A DNA stretch of 64,000 bases from the NCBI RefSeq assembly GCF_008124835.1, contig NZ_VNHW01000017.1, forward strand, positions 1-64,000, written 5' to 3'. This stretch comes from Blastococcus xanthinilyticus. GTDB lineage: Bacteria > Actinomycetota > Actinomycetes > Mycobacteriales > Geodermatophilaceae. Shown here one piece after another: positions 28,654-37,478 of the stretch. The notes beneath the pieces were generated by a model, which did no database searches, was not told the DNA's origin, and saw nothing but the letters and a program-made list of their open reading frames with translations. Position numbers and translations under genes: made by a program. Each line of letters begins with the position of its first letter. Positions within the stretch are counted from its first letter, which is position 1.

Positions 28654-29985
28654 GTGACCGTGCTCGACCCGCCCTCCCGCACCGCGCCGGCGCACCGCAT
28701 CCACCCCGCGTGGTGGGTGGCAGCCGTGACGTTCCTGGCGCTGGTGGGGGCCGCGGCCTTCCGGGCGGTGCCCGGGGTGCTCATCGATCCGCTGCGCGCG
28801 GAGTTCGGCTGGTCGGTGTCGACCATCTCGGCGGCGGTGGCGGTCAACATGGCGCTCTACGGGCTGACCGCCCCGTTCGCCGCGGCCCTGATGGAGAAGT
28901 TCGGCATCCGCCGGGTCGTGATGTGCGCGCTGCTGGTTGTCGCGCTGGGCAGCGGGCTCACCGTGTTCATGACGGCCAGCTGGCAGCTGGTGCTGCTGTG
29001 GGGCGTGCTGGTCGGGCTCGGCACGGGGTCGATGGCGCTGTCGCTGGTGGCCACCGTGACCGGGCGCTGGTTCGTGGCCCGGCGCGGCCTGGTGTCGGGC
29101 GTGCTGACCGCCGGCGGCGCCGCCGGTCAGCTGGTGTTCCTCCCGCTGGTCGCCTGGATCGACTCGGCGGCGGGCTGGCGGGCGGCGTCGCTCGGGACGA
29201 CGGCGGCGGCGCTGGCCGTGCTGCCCCTGGTGGCCTGGCTGCTCCGCGACCGGCCCCGGGACCTCGGCGTGACCCCGTACGGCGGCACCGCGGCCGACGA
29301 CGCCGAGCCGGTGCGGGCCGGGGCCGCGCGCGCGGCGATGCGCGGGCTCGCCGAGGCGGCGCGCAGCCGCCCGTTCTGGCTGCTGGCCGTCGGGTTCTTC
29401 ATCTGCGGGATGTCGACCAACGGGCTGGTGCAGCCGCACTTCATACCCGCCGCGCACGACCACGGCATGCCGGTGACCACCGTGGCCGGGCTGCTGGCCG
29501 TCGTCGGCATCTTCGACATCGCCGGCACCGTGTTCTCCGGCTGGCTCACCGACCGGGTGGACCCGCGGGTGCTGCTGCTGGCCTACTACGGGCTGCGGGG
29601 CTTCTCGCTGTTCCTGCTGCCGCCGCTGTTCGGGCCGGAGCTGCACGTCAGCATGGTCGCGTTCATCGTCTTCTACGGCCTGGACTGGGTGGCCACCGTG
29701 CCGCCGACGCTCGCGCTGTGCCGGGAGCACTTCGGCGCCCGCGCGCCGGTGGTCTTCGGCTGGGTCTTCGGCGCCCACCAGATCGGCGCGGCGGTGGCGG
29801 CGTTCGGTGGCGGGGTCATCCGCGACGCCACCGGCTCCTACGACCTCGCGTGGTTCCTGGCCGGCGGGCTGTGCGTCGTCGCCGCGGCGGCGTCGATGGC
29901 GATCCGCCGGAACCTCCCGCCGAGCGCGGAGAGCGCCCGGGCAGCCGCCCCGGAGGAGGCAGCGGCCGACTCCGCCCACGGCTGA
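28654..29985 (+). CDS. MFS transporter
   Basis: A 443-residue major facilitator with 12 predicted helices. The N-half contains AEFGWSVSTISAAVAVNMAL and the loop KFGIRRVVM. The C-half has the FSGWLTDRVDPRVLLLAYYG loop, which repeats the MFS signature. The layout resembles monocarboxylate or oxalate/formate-type carriers, but the substrate is unknown. GTG 28654 is favoured, with CATGCT seven bases upstream (leaderless); an in-frame ATG at 28642 would add four residues. It stands alone between the helicase and the DUF4265 gene. Confidence 0.85.
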   Translation: MTVLDPPSRTAPAHRIHPAWWVAAVTFLALVGAAAFRAVPGVLIDPLRAEFGWSVSTISAAVAVNMALYGLTAPFAAALMEKFGIRRVVMCALLVVALGSGLTVFMTASWQLVLLWGVLVGLGTGSMALSLVATVTGRWFVARRGLVSGVLTAGGAAGQLVFLPLVAWIDSAAGWRAASLGTTAAALAVLPLVAWLLRDRPRDLGVTPYGGTAADDAEPVRAGAARAAMRGLAEAARSRPFWLLAVGFFICGMSTNGLVQPHFIPAAHDHGMPVTTVAGLLAVVGIFDIAGTVFSGWLTDRVDPRVLLLAYYGLRGFSLFLLPPLFGPELHVSMVAFIVFYGLDWVATVPPTLALCREHFGARAPVVFGWVFGAHQIGAAVAAFGGGVIRDATGSYDLAWFLAGGLCVVAAAASMAIRRNLPPSAESARAAAPEEAAADSAHG

Positions 29986-30031
29986 CGCCGGCACCGGTCA
30001 CGGCCGGCGCCGGCGTCCCTAGGCTGGGGCC

Positions 30032-30553
30032 GTGTCGACCAGCTACCTCGCGCACCCCGGCCGGGTCACCCGCCTGCGGGACGGCGTGGTCGAGGTGCAT
30101 CCGGAGTCCGCGACCGCTGCGCAGACGGTGTGGGTGGCGGTCTACCCCGGCGGGGAGGACGAGGTGGCCTGGGAGGGCCTGCGGGCGCACCCGTCGGGGG
30201 AGGGGCGGGCCGTCGTCGCCGCGGTCCCGGTGTTCGCCTACGACCTGCACCTCGGGGACGAGGTGGAGGTGGTCGCGACCGCTGAGGGGCCGCTGGTCGC
30301 GGTGCGCCCGCTGCTGGACGCCGGCCGGCACACCTACCGGGTGTGGTTCCCCGACTGGCCCGACCTCGAGCGGGACGAGCGCGGTCGGGAGCTGCAGGTC
30401 GAGCTGGCGCGGTTCGGCTGCTGGTTCGACGTCTACTCGCCCCACCTGGTCGCGATCTCGGCCGAGCCGGACGTCGCAGCGGCCGTCGCCGACCACCTCG
30501 ACGAGGCCGAGCGCGCCGGTCGGTTCATCTACGAGGTCGGCCGCACCCCCTGA
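30032..30553 (+). CDS. DUF4265 domain-containing protein
   Basis: A 173-residue soluble protein. VWVAVYPGGEDEVAWEGLRA, VPVFAYDLHLGDEVEVV and the following TYRVWFPDW are DUF4265 hallmarks. No enzymatic role is known for the family, which often occurs as single genes or beside polymorphic toxin immunity genes. GTG 30032 has TAGGCT six bases upstream, suggesting leaderless transcription. Its stop is three bases from the GMC-tail remnant. Confidence 0.82.
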   Translation: MSTSYLAHPGRVTRLRDGVVEVHPESATAAQTVWVAVYPGGEDEVAWEGLRAHPSGEGRAVVAAVPVFAYDLHLGDEVEVVATAEGPLVAVRPLLDAGRHTYRVWFPDWPDLERDERGRELQVELARFGCWFDVYSPHLVAISAEPDVAAAVADHLDEAERAGRFIYEVGRTP

Positions 30554-30556
30554 GCG

Positions 30557-30661
30557 TCAGCGGGCGGCGGGAAGCTGCCCGGCGGGGGCGCGGCCCAGGA
30601 TCAGGTCCGCCGCCCGCTCGGCGATCATGATCGTCGGCGCGTTCGCTCTCCCGCGGACCGC
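30557..30661 (-). pseudogene. Detached 3' end of a GMC oxidoreductase gene
   Basis: Read on the minus strand this encodes [20 protein letters not shown] then LGRAPAGQLPAAR and a TGA at 30557-30559. That is the conserved C-terminus of a GMC oxidoreductase, and 64 bases are identical to the 3' end of the intact gene at 32421-34070. Upstream of about 30661 the similarity fades and no GMC coding sequence remains. It is a remnant left by duplication, insertion or loss of a paralogue. The two unknown genes at 30723-32277 separate it from the intact copy. Confidence 0.85.
30580..30643. repeat. 64-bp direct repeat, left copy
   Basis: Identical over 64 bases to 32459-32522, same orientation, 1879 bases apart. 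The pair brackets the two-gene unknown cassette. It lies within the GMC 3' remnant. Confidence 0.95.
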
Positions 30662-30722
30662 GCTGTCGATCTCGTCGGGGCCCGGCGGCCGCCGACCAGG
30701 CGCGGGGTGAGCCGGGGCCGGC

Positions 30723-31292
30723 CTAGTGGCGGTACCCGGGATCGGCCCGGTGTCCAGCGATCCGCTTCGCCATGTAGAAGACCCTCTTCAGCACCATCAG
30801 CAGGGTCAGGACGAGGTGGAGCCCCAGGGCTGCCACGATCGCCGTGAGCCATGGCGGGAGGGCGTCGGTTCGCAGCAGCACAGTGGTGAAGAGCACGACC
30901 AGCAGGGTCAGCGAGACGAGGATCGCCCAGCTGATGTTGACCAGCAGTTGCCACGCGTCCACGACGGGGTCGTTGCCGACGGCGGGTGGCTGCTGGGCGC
31001 GCACCTGGATGAGCCGATCGAAGACGAGCACGATCAGGGCGAAGAGCAGACCGGTCAGGATCGAGATCGAGGCCAGCAACGGGTCGACGTCCGGGGCGCT
31101 GACGCCCGTGCCCCATACCGCGGCACCGACCGCCAGGGGCAGCAGGAAGAAGAGGGCGAGGTCGGCGACGCTCCGGCGATCGTCCCGCTGGCCCCGTTCG
31201 TGGCGCTCGACGGAGAGCGTGTCGAGGTGCGCCCGGGCCAGCTCGGTGAGCCGGATCTTCGCGGTCCAGCCCCACGGCCTAGAAGAGCGCAC
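30723..31292 (-). CDS. Four-helix membrane protein of unknown family
   Basis: A 189-residue protein with about 45 polar N-terminal residues (TAKIRLTELARAHLDTLSVE, ERHERGQRDDRR). Four membrane helices follow: ALFFLLPLAVGAAVWGTGV, SILTGLLFALIVLVFDRLI, AILVSLTLLVVLFTTVLL and IVAALGLHLVLTLLMVLKRV. It ends in a short basic tail. GTG 31292 is chosen: GGAGG stands four bases before it, and no other in-frame start precedes the helices. It overlaps the 3' end of the upstream gene by 14 bases, so the two are coupled. I do not recognise the family. Small membrane proteins paired with a soluble sensor are a common design for membrane-damaging effectors, but that role is speculation here. Confidence 0.78.
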   Translation of the reverse strand: MRSSRPWGWTAKIRLTELARAHLDTLSVERHERGQRDDRRSVADLALFFLLPLAVGAAVWGTGVSAPDVDPLLASISILTGLLFALIVLVFDRLIQVRAQQPPAVGNDPVVDAWQLLVNISWAILVSLTLLVVLFTTVLLRTDALPPWLTAIVAALGLHLVLTLLMVLKRVFYMAKRIAGHRADPGYRH

Positions 31293-32277
31293 CGTCCTCC
31301 GTCCGCACGTCTGCCGGGTTCCAGTCACCGCTCGCCCAGTCGGCGGGCAGCGGGACGTCGTCTCGTTCGGCCAGATCCATCGCCCACTGGCGAGCCGTGC
31401 CGAAGAACTCGTCGTCGGGCGGCGGGCCCGACCCCCGGTCATCTAGAACCATCCGCATGCCGGGGAGCCGCGCTCGGCTGACGGTGACCTGTCGCCGGCG
31501 ACCGGCCACCCGCACCACGGCCGTCACCTCGGTCACGTCGTCCTGGGCCGGGACCAGGCGGCCGTCGTCGGCCCGGCCGAGGATCCGCTCCCTCAACTGG
31601 GTCAGGACCGAGGGACCGCTGGGCTCCTTGCTGTCCCCCCACATCTCCACGTAGGGACCCTTCACGCCGCCGAGGCCGACCTCCTCGGAGCGGTCGTTGG
31701 CCGCACGTGCGTGGACGATCCGCACCTGCTCCACGCGGGCTGCGGGGTCGTTCTCGATCTGCTCCCAGGCCTCCGCGGTCATGACGCGTTCGAAGACCAC
31801 CCGCAGGCTCTGCGCCGAGCTGCGGTGCTCGAACCACCGTTCGAAGTGCCGACGGTAAGGCCGGGCCACGGTGTGGTGCCCGGCCAGTTCGAAGAACCAG
31901 TAGCCCGTGAGGCTGTCACGGGGCAGGACGACCAGTTGCCTGACCGCGACCTCCTCGATGTGGTCCTGGGTCCGTGAGAAACTCTCCGCCTCGTCGTCCC
32001 GGCCGGGAAGTCTGATCTGCGAGCGGACGCCGCCCCGTCCGGCGACCATCTGGGTCTCGATCGTCCGTCCGCGGCCGGCCAGTCGGGTCACCCCGCCGTA
32101 GTAGCGGTCCTCCTCGCCCCGGTGCAGCGTGCCGCGCAGCGACTCGATGAACGTGGCGGCGAGGTGGAGCAGGTCCTGACCGTCGGGCATCGGGGCGAGC
32201 ACCTGGCGCCGTCCGGCGTGCCGGCCGAATCGCTTTTCCAGGTGGATCGAGTAGGCGGTGACCGTGTGGATGCTCAC
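31279..32277 (-). CDS. Hypothetical protein, soluble partner of the membrane protein
   Basis: A 332-residue soluble protein starting VSIHTVTAYSIHLEKRFG from GTG 32277 (GGAGGT seven bases upstream). No family is recognised. Features: alternating strands and helices; an RDSLTGYWFFELAGHH segment near the middle, followed by a helix rich in Arg/Phe/His (ARPYRRHFERWFEHR); and an acidic C-terminus. There is no signal peptide, no obvious nuclease, NTPase or protease motif. Its codons are less strongly GC-biased than the flanking catabolic genes. With the overlapping membrane gene it forms a two-gene cassette between repeats of the GMC gene end. Confidence 0.78.
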   Translation of the reverse strand: MSIHTVTAYSIHLEKRFGRHAGRRQVLAPMPDGQDLLHLAATFIESLRGTLHRGEEDRYYGGVTRLAGRGRTIETQMVAGRGGVRSQIRLPGRDDEAESFSRTQDHIEEVAVRQLVVLPRDSLTGYWFFELAGHHTVARPYRRHFERWFEHRSSAQSLRVVFERVMTAEAWEQIENDPAARVEQVRIVHARAANDRSEEVGLGGVKGPYVEMWGDSKEPSGPSVLTQLRERILGRADDGRLVPAQDDVTEVTAVVRVAGRRRQVTVSRARLPGMRMVLDDRGSGPPPDDEFFGTARQWAMDLAERDDVPLPADWASGDWNPADVRTEDGALF

Positions 32278-32420
32278 GGCACGACCTCCGCTCGACCAGC
32301 GCCCCGACCGCGCGTGAACTCGGCCAAGCATCGCAGCGCACCGGCCCGCGCGCCGCTCAGGCGGCTCCCGTGATCACGGCGAGCGGCCGATCGCTTCGCG
32401 GCGAGCAAGCCGACGACGCC

Positions 32421-34070
32421 TCAGGGTGCGGCGGTGAGCTGCTCTGCGGGAAGCCGCTCGGCGGGGGCGCGGCCCAGGATCAGGTCCGCCGCCCGCTCGG
32501 CGATCATGATCGTCGGCGCGTTGGTGTTGCCGCGCACCAGCGTCGGCATGACCGAGGCGTCGGCGACGCGCAGCCCCTCGATGCCGTGCACCCGCAGCCG
32601 GGAGTCCACGACCGCCTGGGCGTCGGTGCCCATCCGGCACGAGGACACCGGGTGGTACAGGGACTCCAGGGTGTCCTTCACCTTCTGCCGGAGGGCCTCG
32701 CGCCCGTGCACGGTGCCGCCGGGCGACCACTCCTCGCCCAGCACGTCGGCCAGCGGCGCGGCACCGGCGATCTCCCGGGCCTTCTCCACGCCGGTGACCA
32801 GCGCCTCGAGGTCGCGGTCGTCGGTGAGGTAGCCGGCGTCGATCGCCGGCGCCCACGTCGGGTCGGCCGACCGCAGCCGCACCGAACCCCGGGACTGCAC
32901 GTCCACGAGGACGACCGCGGCGGTGAAGGCGTCGACGTCGGGGTCGACCTCGGCCTGCCGCCAGAACTTGACCGGGAGGAAGTGCATCTGCAGGTCGGGC
33001 TCGGCGAGCTCCGGGGCCGACCGGGTGAACAGCCCCGCCTCGGCGAGGTTGGAGCTGAGCGGCCCGCGGCGGGCGCCGAACCACCGGGCGTAGCCCGACG
33101 GCGAGTCGCCGTGCGTCAGCGACCTCCCCGACCGGACGTGCCAGATGACCGGGACGAGCGGGTGGTCCTGCAGGCCGCCGCCCACCCCGGGCAGGTCGTG
33201 GACGACGTCGACGCCGACCTCCCGCAGGTGGTCGGCCGGGCCGATGCCCGAGAGCTGGAGCAACTGCGGGGTGTTGACGGCGCCGCCGGAGAGCACCACC
33301 TCGCGCTCGGCCCGCACGGTGTGCAGCCGGCCGCCGCGGCGGAACTCCACGCCGGTGGCCCGGCCGCCCTCGACGAGCACCCGCGTGGTCAGCGCGCCGG
33401 TCAGCACGGTGAGGTTCGGCCGGTCGGCAGCCGGGTGCAGGTAGGCGTCGGCCGAGGACCAGCGCCGGCCGCGCTTCTGGGTGACCTGGTACTGGCCGAC
33501 CCCCTCCTGGGCGGGGCCGTTGAAGTCGTCGTTGCGGGGGTGGCCGGTGGCCACCGCCGACTCCACGACCGCCGTCGTCCAGGGGTGCGGGGAGCGCAGG
33601 TCCTCGACGCGGAGGGGGCCGCCGACCCCGTGGTAGCCGTCGGCGCCGCGGGCGTTGTCCTCCATGCGGCGGAACAGCGGCAGCACCTGCTCGTAGGACC
33701 ACGACGGGTCGCCGGTGAGCCGGGCCCACTCGTCGTAGTCCGCACGTGCGCCGCGGATGTAGATCATCGCGTTGATCGACGACGAGCCGCCCAGCAGCTT
33801 GCCGCGCGGCCAGAACAGCCTCCGGCCGTCGAGGCCGGGCTGCTCCTCGGTGGTGTAGTTCCAGTCGCGGCGGGTGCGCCAGACCTTGTACATCCCGGCC
33901 GGCACCTGCACCTCGAGCAGCTTGTCCGAGCCGCCGGCCTCCAGCAGGAGGACCCGGACGGAGGGGTCCTCGGTCAGCCGGCCGGCCAGCGCGCAGCCGG
34001 CCGAGCCCGCTCCGACGACGACGACGTCGTAGCTCCCGCGCAGCTCCTCCGGAGCCGTCCGGCGACTCAC
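32421..34070 (-). CDS. GMC-family FAD oxidoreductase
   Basis: A 549-residue GMC oxidoreductase (choline/alcohol dehydrogenase-like). It has the FAD motif [16 protein letters not shown] with LLLEAGG, the signature [40 protein letters not shown], and the C-terminal active-site region [10 protein letters not shown] and [17 protein letters not shown]. It oxidises primary alcohols to aldehydes; the substrate is unknown. GTG 34070 overlaps the stop of the aldehyde dehydrogenase gene (GTGA), so alcohol and aldehyde oxidation are co-expressed. Its last 64 or so bases are duplicated 1.9 kb downstream. Confidence 0.93.
   Translation of the reverse strand: MSRRTAPEELRGSYDVVVVGAGSAGCALAGRLTEDPSVRVLLLEAGGSDKLLEVQVPAGMYKVWRTRRDWNYTTEEQPGLDGRRLFWPRGKLLGGSSSINAMIYIRGARADYDEWARLTGDPSWSYEQVLPLFRRMEDNARGADGYHGVGGPLRVEDLRSPHPWTTAVVESAVATGHPRNDDFNGPAQEGVGQYQVTQKRGRRWSSADAYLHPAADRPNLTVLTGALTTRVLVEGGRATGVEFRRGGRLHTVRAEREVVLSGGAVNTPQLLQLSGIGPADHLREVGVDVVHDLPGVGGGLQDHPLVPVIWHVRSGRSLTHGDSPSGYARWFGARRGPLSSNLAEAGLFTRSAPELAEPDLQMHFLPVKFWRQAEVDPDVDAFTAAVVLVDVQSRGSVRLRSADPTWAPAIDAGYLTDDRDLEALVTGVEKAREIAGAAPLADVLGEEWSPGGTVHGREALRQKVKDTLESLYHPVSSCRMGTDAQAVVDSRLRVHGIEGLRVADASVMPTLVRGNTNAPTIMIAERAADLILGRAPAERLPAEQLTAAP
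32459..32522. repeat. 64-bp direct repeat, right copy
   Basis: This is the 3' end of the intact GMC gene, identical to 30580-30643. Between this gene and the unknown cassette (32278-32420) I see only non-coding sequence. Confidence 0.95.
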
Positions 34071-35611
34071 CGGTGCCGCCCGTGGACCATGCCCATGACC
34101 CGGGCGAGCGCGTCCGCGGCGCCGGCCGGGCGGCCGAAGCTCATCAGGTTCACCGGCAGCGGGAGCCGCTGGCGGGTGATGGCCTTGGCGCGGGTGAACT
34201 CCTTGAGCCCGTCCTCGCCGTGGATGCGGCCGAAGCCGGACTCGCCGACCCCGCCGAAGGGCAGCGCGGGCACCGAGGCGAAGGTGAGCACCGAGTTGAT
34301 CGACGTCATGCCGCTGCGCATCCGGCGGGCGAGGTCCATCGCCCTGTCCTTGGACGCGGAGAACACCGAGCCGGCCAGCCCGTAGCTGGTGGCGTTGGCG
34401 CGCTGCAGCGCCTCCTCGGCGTCGGCCACCCGCGTGATGGTGAGCGTCGGGCCGAAGGTCTCCTCGCGCACCGCCGCGGAGGTCTCGGGGACGTCGAGCA
34501 GCACGGTGGGGGCGACGTAGCCCTCGCCGGCGTCGTCCGTGCCGCCGGTGACCACCCGGGCGCCGGCCGCGGTCGCGTCGGCGACGTGCCGGCGGACGAC
34601 GTCGATCTGCGACGGCATGGTCATGGGGCCGTAGGTGGCCTCCTCGTCGGAGCCGGGGCGCAGCTTCTGCACCTGGGCGCTGACCTCGGCGACGAACCGG
34701 TCGTAGACGGCCGAGGTGGCGTAGACCCGCTCGATGCCGATGCAGGTCTGCCCGCCGTTGCTCATCGCGCCCCAGACCGCGGCGTCGGCGGCGGCGACCA
34801 CGTCGGCGTCGTCGTCGACGATCATCGCGTCCTTGCCGCCGAGCTCCATGAGCACCGGGGTGAGGGTCTCGGCGCAGGTGGCCATGACCTTCCGGCCGGT
34901 CGCCGCGGACCCGGTGAAGGCGAGCTTGTCCACCGGGACCCGGCACAGCGCGGCGCCGGTGGCACCGAAGCCGGTGACCACCTGGAAGGCGTCGGCGACA
35001 TCGGGGACGGCGGCCCGCCACGCGGCGGCCAGCCAGGCGCCGATGGCCGGCGTGAACTCCGAGGGCTTGAACACCACGGCGTTCCCGGCGGCCAGGGCGT
35101 AGGCGATCGAGCCCATCGGCGTGAACACCGGGTAGTTCCACGGCCCGATGACGCCGACGACGCCCAGCGGCTGGTACTCGAGGTAGGAGGCGTGGTTGGC
35201 CGCGAGCATCCCCGAGGCGACCCGGCGGGGGCCCAGCGCCTTGCGGGCGTGCCCGGCGGCCCAGGCCAGGTGGTCGACGGCCAGGGAGATCTCGAGGATC
35301 GCGTCGGCGTGCGGCTTGCCGTTCTCCCGGTGGACCAGGTCGGCCAGCTCGTGCATGCGCCGGGCGAGGTACCCGCGGTAGGCCGTCAGCCGCTGCTTGC
35401 GGCCGTCGAAGCCGAGGGCGGCCCACTGCCCGGCGGCGGCGCGGGCCCGCGCGACGGTCGCGCCGACGGCGGCGTCGCCGTGCACCGGGAAGACGCCGAC
35501 GACCGCGCCGGTGGCCGGCGCCGTCGACTCGAAGGTCTCGGTGGTGGCGTGCCGGTCGACCGTGCCGGCGGCGGCGTCGGTGACCGTGTCCATCTGCTCC
35601 GCGAGCGACAT
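34067..35611 (-). CDS. Aldehyde dehydrogenase (succinate-semialdehyde dehydrogenase-like)
   Basis: A 514-residue NAD(P)-dependent aldehyde dehydrogenase. PLGVVGVIGPWNYPVFTPMG, KPSEFTP, FTGSAATGRKV, catalytic Glu in MELGGKDAM, catalytic Cys in NGGQTCIGIERVY, and ETFGPTLTITRV are all present. It resembles the succinate-semialdehyde and broad fatty/aromatic aldehyde group. ATG 35611 is used; a GTG at 35620 would add three residues. It overlaps the GMC gene by four bases, so it likely oxidises that enzyme's product. Confidence 0.9.
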   Translation of the reverse strand: MSLAEQMDTVTDAAAGTVDRHATTETFESTAPATGAVVGVFPVHGDAAVGATVARARAAAGQWAALGFDGRKQRLTAYRGYLARRMHELADLVHRENGKPHADAILEISLAVDHLAWAAGHARKALGPRRVASGMLAANHASYLEYQPLGVVGVIGPWNYPVFTPMGSIAYALAAGNAVVFKPSEFTPAIGAWLAAAWRAAVPDVADAFQVVTGFGATGAALCRVPVDKLAFTGSAATGRKVMATCAETLTPVLMELGGKDAMIVDDDADVVAAADAAVWGAMSNGGQTCIGIERVYATSAVYDRFVAEVSAQVQKLRPGSDEEATYGPMTMPSQIDVVRRHVADATAAGARVVTGGTDDAGEGYVAPTVLLDVPETSAAVREETFGPTLTITRVADAEEALQRANATSYGLAGSVFSASKDRAMDLARRMRSGMTSINSVLTFASVPALPFGGVGESGFGRIHGEDGLKEFTRAKAITRQRLPLPVNLMSFGRPAGAADALARVMGMVHGRHR

Positions 35612-35716
35612 GTGACGCACGTTACCCGCGGGTCACAGGAACCGGCCCGGTGGTTCGCCAGGTCGGAGGCGAGAACTGGGACACCGGGGTTCCGTGCATG
35701 GCACGCTGCCGAGGTG

Positions 35717-36247
35717 ATGCGGAGGGCGGCGTGCGTGCTGGTCGGGGCCGTGCTGCTCACCGGCTGCGCGCGGACCCTCGAGGAGCAGGCGCACGACCTC
35801 TTGCAGCGCCGCGTCGAGTCGGTGCACGAGCACTACCTCGATGCCCGGGCGCGCGACCCGCTGTCCACCGGCGCTGCGGCGTTGGAGTCGCTCGACCCCT
35901 ACGGGGACGCGCTGGCGTCGTCGGCGGACGGGAACGGGATCCGGCTCCTCGACGACGTCGGCGCCTCGGTCTCGGAGACCGAGGGCTGGAAGCCCACCAC
36001 GACCACCGCGTCGCTGGGCACGTGCGTGGAGGTGCTGATCACCGCCGGCGAGGGCGGCGACGACCGCGGGACCGTGCGCACCGAGGCGGTCGAGTGCCCC
36101 GCCGGCACCGACGTGGTCGGCGACGACAACCACCCGGTGAGCGCTCTGACCACCGACCTCGACGGGTTCTCCGCCGACGTCCCGGAGCCGCCGTACGACC
36201 CGCCCGTGTGCATCTCCGGTGAGCTCTGCACGGAGGGCGGGGGCTGA
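35717..36247 (+). CDS. Small lipoprotein of unknown function
   Basis: A 176-residue secreted protein. Signal peptide with lipobox VLLTGC and Cys17. The mature part begins with a helical stretch (EEQAHDLLQRRVESVHEHYL). The rest is strand-rich with paired cysteines (TCVEVL, VECPAG, VCISGELC), which may form disulfides outside the cell. No family is recognised. It is divergent from the aldehyde dehydrogenase across 105 bases and convergent with the ATPase-domain gene. Confidence 0.75.
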   Translation: MRRAACVLVGAVLLTGCARTLEEQAHDLLQRRVESVHEHYLDARARDPLSTGAAALESLDPYGDALASSADGNGIRLLDDVGASVSETEGWKPTTTTASLGTCVEVLITAGEGGDDRGTVRTEAVECPAGTDVVGDDNHPVSALTTDLDGFSADVPEPPYDPPVCISGELCTEGGG

Positions 36248-36256
36248 GCCGTCGGC

Positions 36257-36685
36257 TCAGGCGCCGTCCACCACGGCCCAGGCCGTCTTGGCGCCCGGCT
36301 CGGTGAACCAGCCGTGCGCCGCCGACAGGTCGGCGACGAGGTAGAGGCCGAAGCCACCCAGGCCGGGGTCCCGGCCCCGGGCGGGCGTGGGCGGGACCTC
36401 GGCCTTGGCATCCCGGACGGCGATCAGCCACTGCCCGCCGGCGCGCCCGAGGACGGCCGCCACCGGGGCGCCGCCGTGACGCAGCGCGTTCGAGGTGAGC
36501 TCGTCGGCGATCAGCACCAGCCGCTCCGACCAGTGGTCGCGCTCGGGCTCGGCGACGGTGCGGCTGCCGGTCGTGGAGCTGCGCAGCCGGGCGCGCAGCC
36601 CGGCCAGCTCGGCCAGCGACCGGAGTTCCTGGCACCAGACCTCGGCGAACCCGTGCGGCGGGCGCGCGGACTGCCAGAGCGCCAC
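36257..36685 (-). CDS. HATPase_c anti-sigma-factor-type protein
   Basis: A 142-residue GHKL ATPase domain of the RsbW/SpoIIAB-like group. The N box is ADELTSNALRHGGAPV, and the later GLGGFGLYLVADLSAAHGW supplies the G boxes. Such proteins phosphorylate STAS antagonists or bind sigma factors. GTG 36685 starts at VALWQSARPPHG, preceded by a GGTAGGG stretch. A STAS protein is encoded at 38068, and PP2C-type phosphatase genes lie further right, so it may belong to a general-stress partner-switching network. Confidence 0.8.
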   Translation of the reverse strand: MALWQSARPPHGFAEVWCQELRSLAELAGLRARLRSSTTGSRTVAEPERDHWSERLVLIADELTSNALRHGGAPVAAVLGRAGGQWLIAVRDAKAEVPPTPARGRDPGLGGFGLYLVADLSAAHGWFTEPGAKTAWAVVDGA

Positions 36686-36891
36686 CCCTACCGCCTTCCC
36701 TCGCGGGCCGGCCGGCCCCGCCCGTCCGTTCCCGGCGGCACCCTGCCCGTTCCGCCGCGGCTCGAACCCTCGGCTCACCCGGAAGGAGGGACCGGCCGCC
36801 GGGCCCTCCGGACGCCGCCGGAACCCGCGTGCCCCGACCACGCCGCGGACCTGCTGGCCCGGGGACGCGGTCGGGGACCGACGGCGCTGCG

Positions 36892-37248
36892 TCAGTGCCA
36901 GCGCGGGGCGGCTCTCGCCGCCGGTGCGTGGCCGTGCGGGGACGGCCGGCCGCCGGAGCTCGCGCCGCCGCGCCCCGAGGGCGTGGCGGCCGTCGAGGTC
37001 CAGCAGCGGTACAGCGACCCCCACTGGGCGGCGGTCAGCGCGGCCGGCCGGGTGGCCGGCGCCAGCTGTTCCTGGCGGAGCCAGCGGATGCCGGCGGTGC
37101 CCGGCAGGAGGGCCCGCAGGACCGGGCCGAGCGGGGCCGTGGGGCGGGCCAGGACGGCGGTGGCCAGCCGGTCGAAGGCGGGCGCCTCCGCGTCGGGCAG
37201 CGCACCGCGGGCCTCGGCGGCGGGGGAGGGGAGGAGAGGGCGTGACAC
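36892..37248 (-). CDS. Hypothetical protein
   Basis: A 118-residue protein from GTG 37248, chosen because GGAGG lies six bases upstream. The middle (FDRLATAVLARPTAPLGPVL, RWLRQEQLAPATRPAALTAA, QWGSLYRCW) has the look of a folded helical domain. The ends are Ala/Pro/Ser-rich and probably disordered. No family is recognised. The flanking 36686-36891 and 37249-37478 stretches show no gene. Confidence 0.5.
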   Translation of the reverse strand: MSRPLLPSPAAEARGALPDAEAPAFDRLATAVLARPTAPLGPVLRALLPGTAGIRWLRQEQLAPATRPAALTAAQWGSLYRCWTSTAATPSGRGGASSGGRPSPHGHAPAARAAPRWH

Positions 37249-37478
37249 GGGTGCCTCCACGGGAGGTCGGCACGGGGCCCGCCGGGCGTGCGAGGGCGCA
37301 CGGGACCCGGACGGGCAGGAGAGGAGGAGCGCCGGGAGGCGCGGGCGACGGGCGGCGGCGCGATGCCGGGCCCGCGGCGGATCAGCGCGGAAGGGGGCGG
37401 GGGCTCAGCAGGAGCGCAGCCGCAGGGACGTCCACATGCCGGGGACGGTAGGGACGCCGGCCGGCGGCGTCCACCGGA

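Noticed and set aside
28306..29994. Upstream extension of the DEAD-box helicase frame, giving 1092 codons in all
   Set aside because: It is antisense to the MFS gene, has biased low-complexity composition (Arg/Gly/His/Pro), and the helicase has good internal starts.
34071..35426. Extension of the GMC frame into the aldehyde dehydrogenase gene
   Set aside because: The true GMC N-terminus with the FAD motif starts at GTG 34070; the rest is an out-of-frame reading of the dehydrogenase gene.
37405..37437. Ten-codon frame MWTSLRLRSC as a cysteine leader peptide
   Set aside because: There is no ribosome site, and no sulfur or cysteine gene follows. It is shorter than and unlike the known actinobacterial leader peptides.
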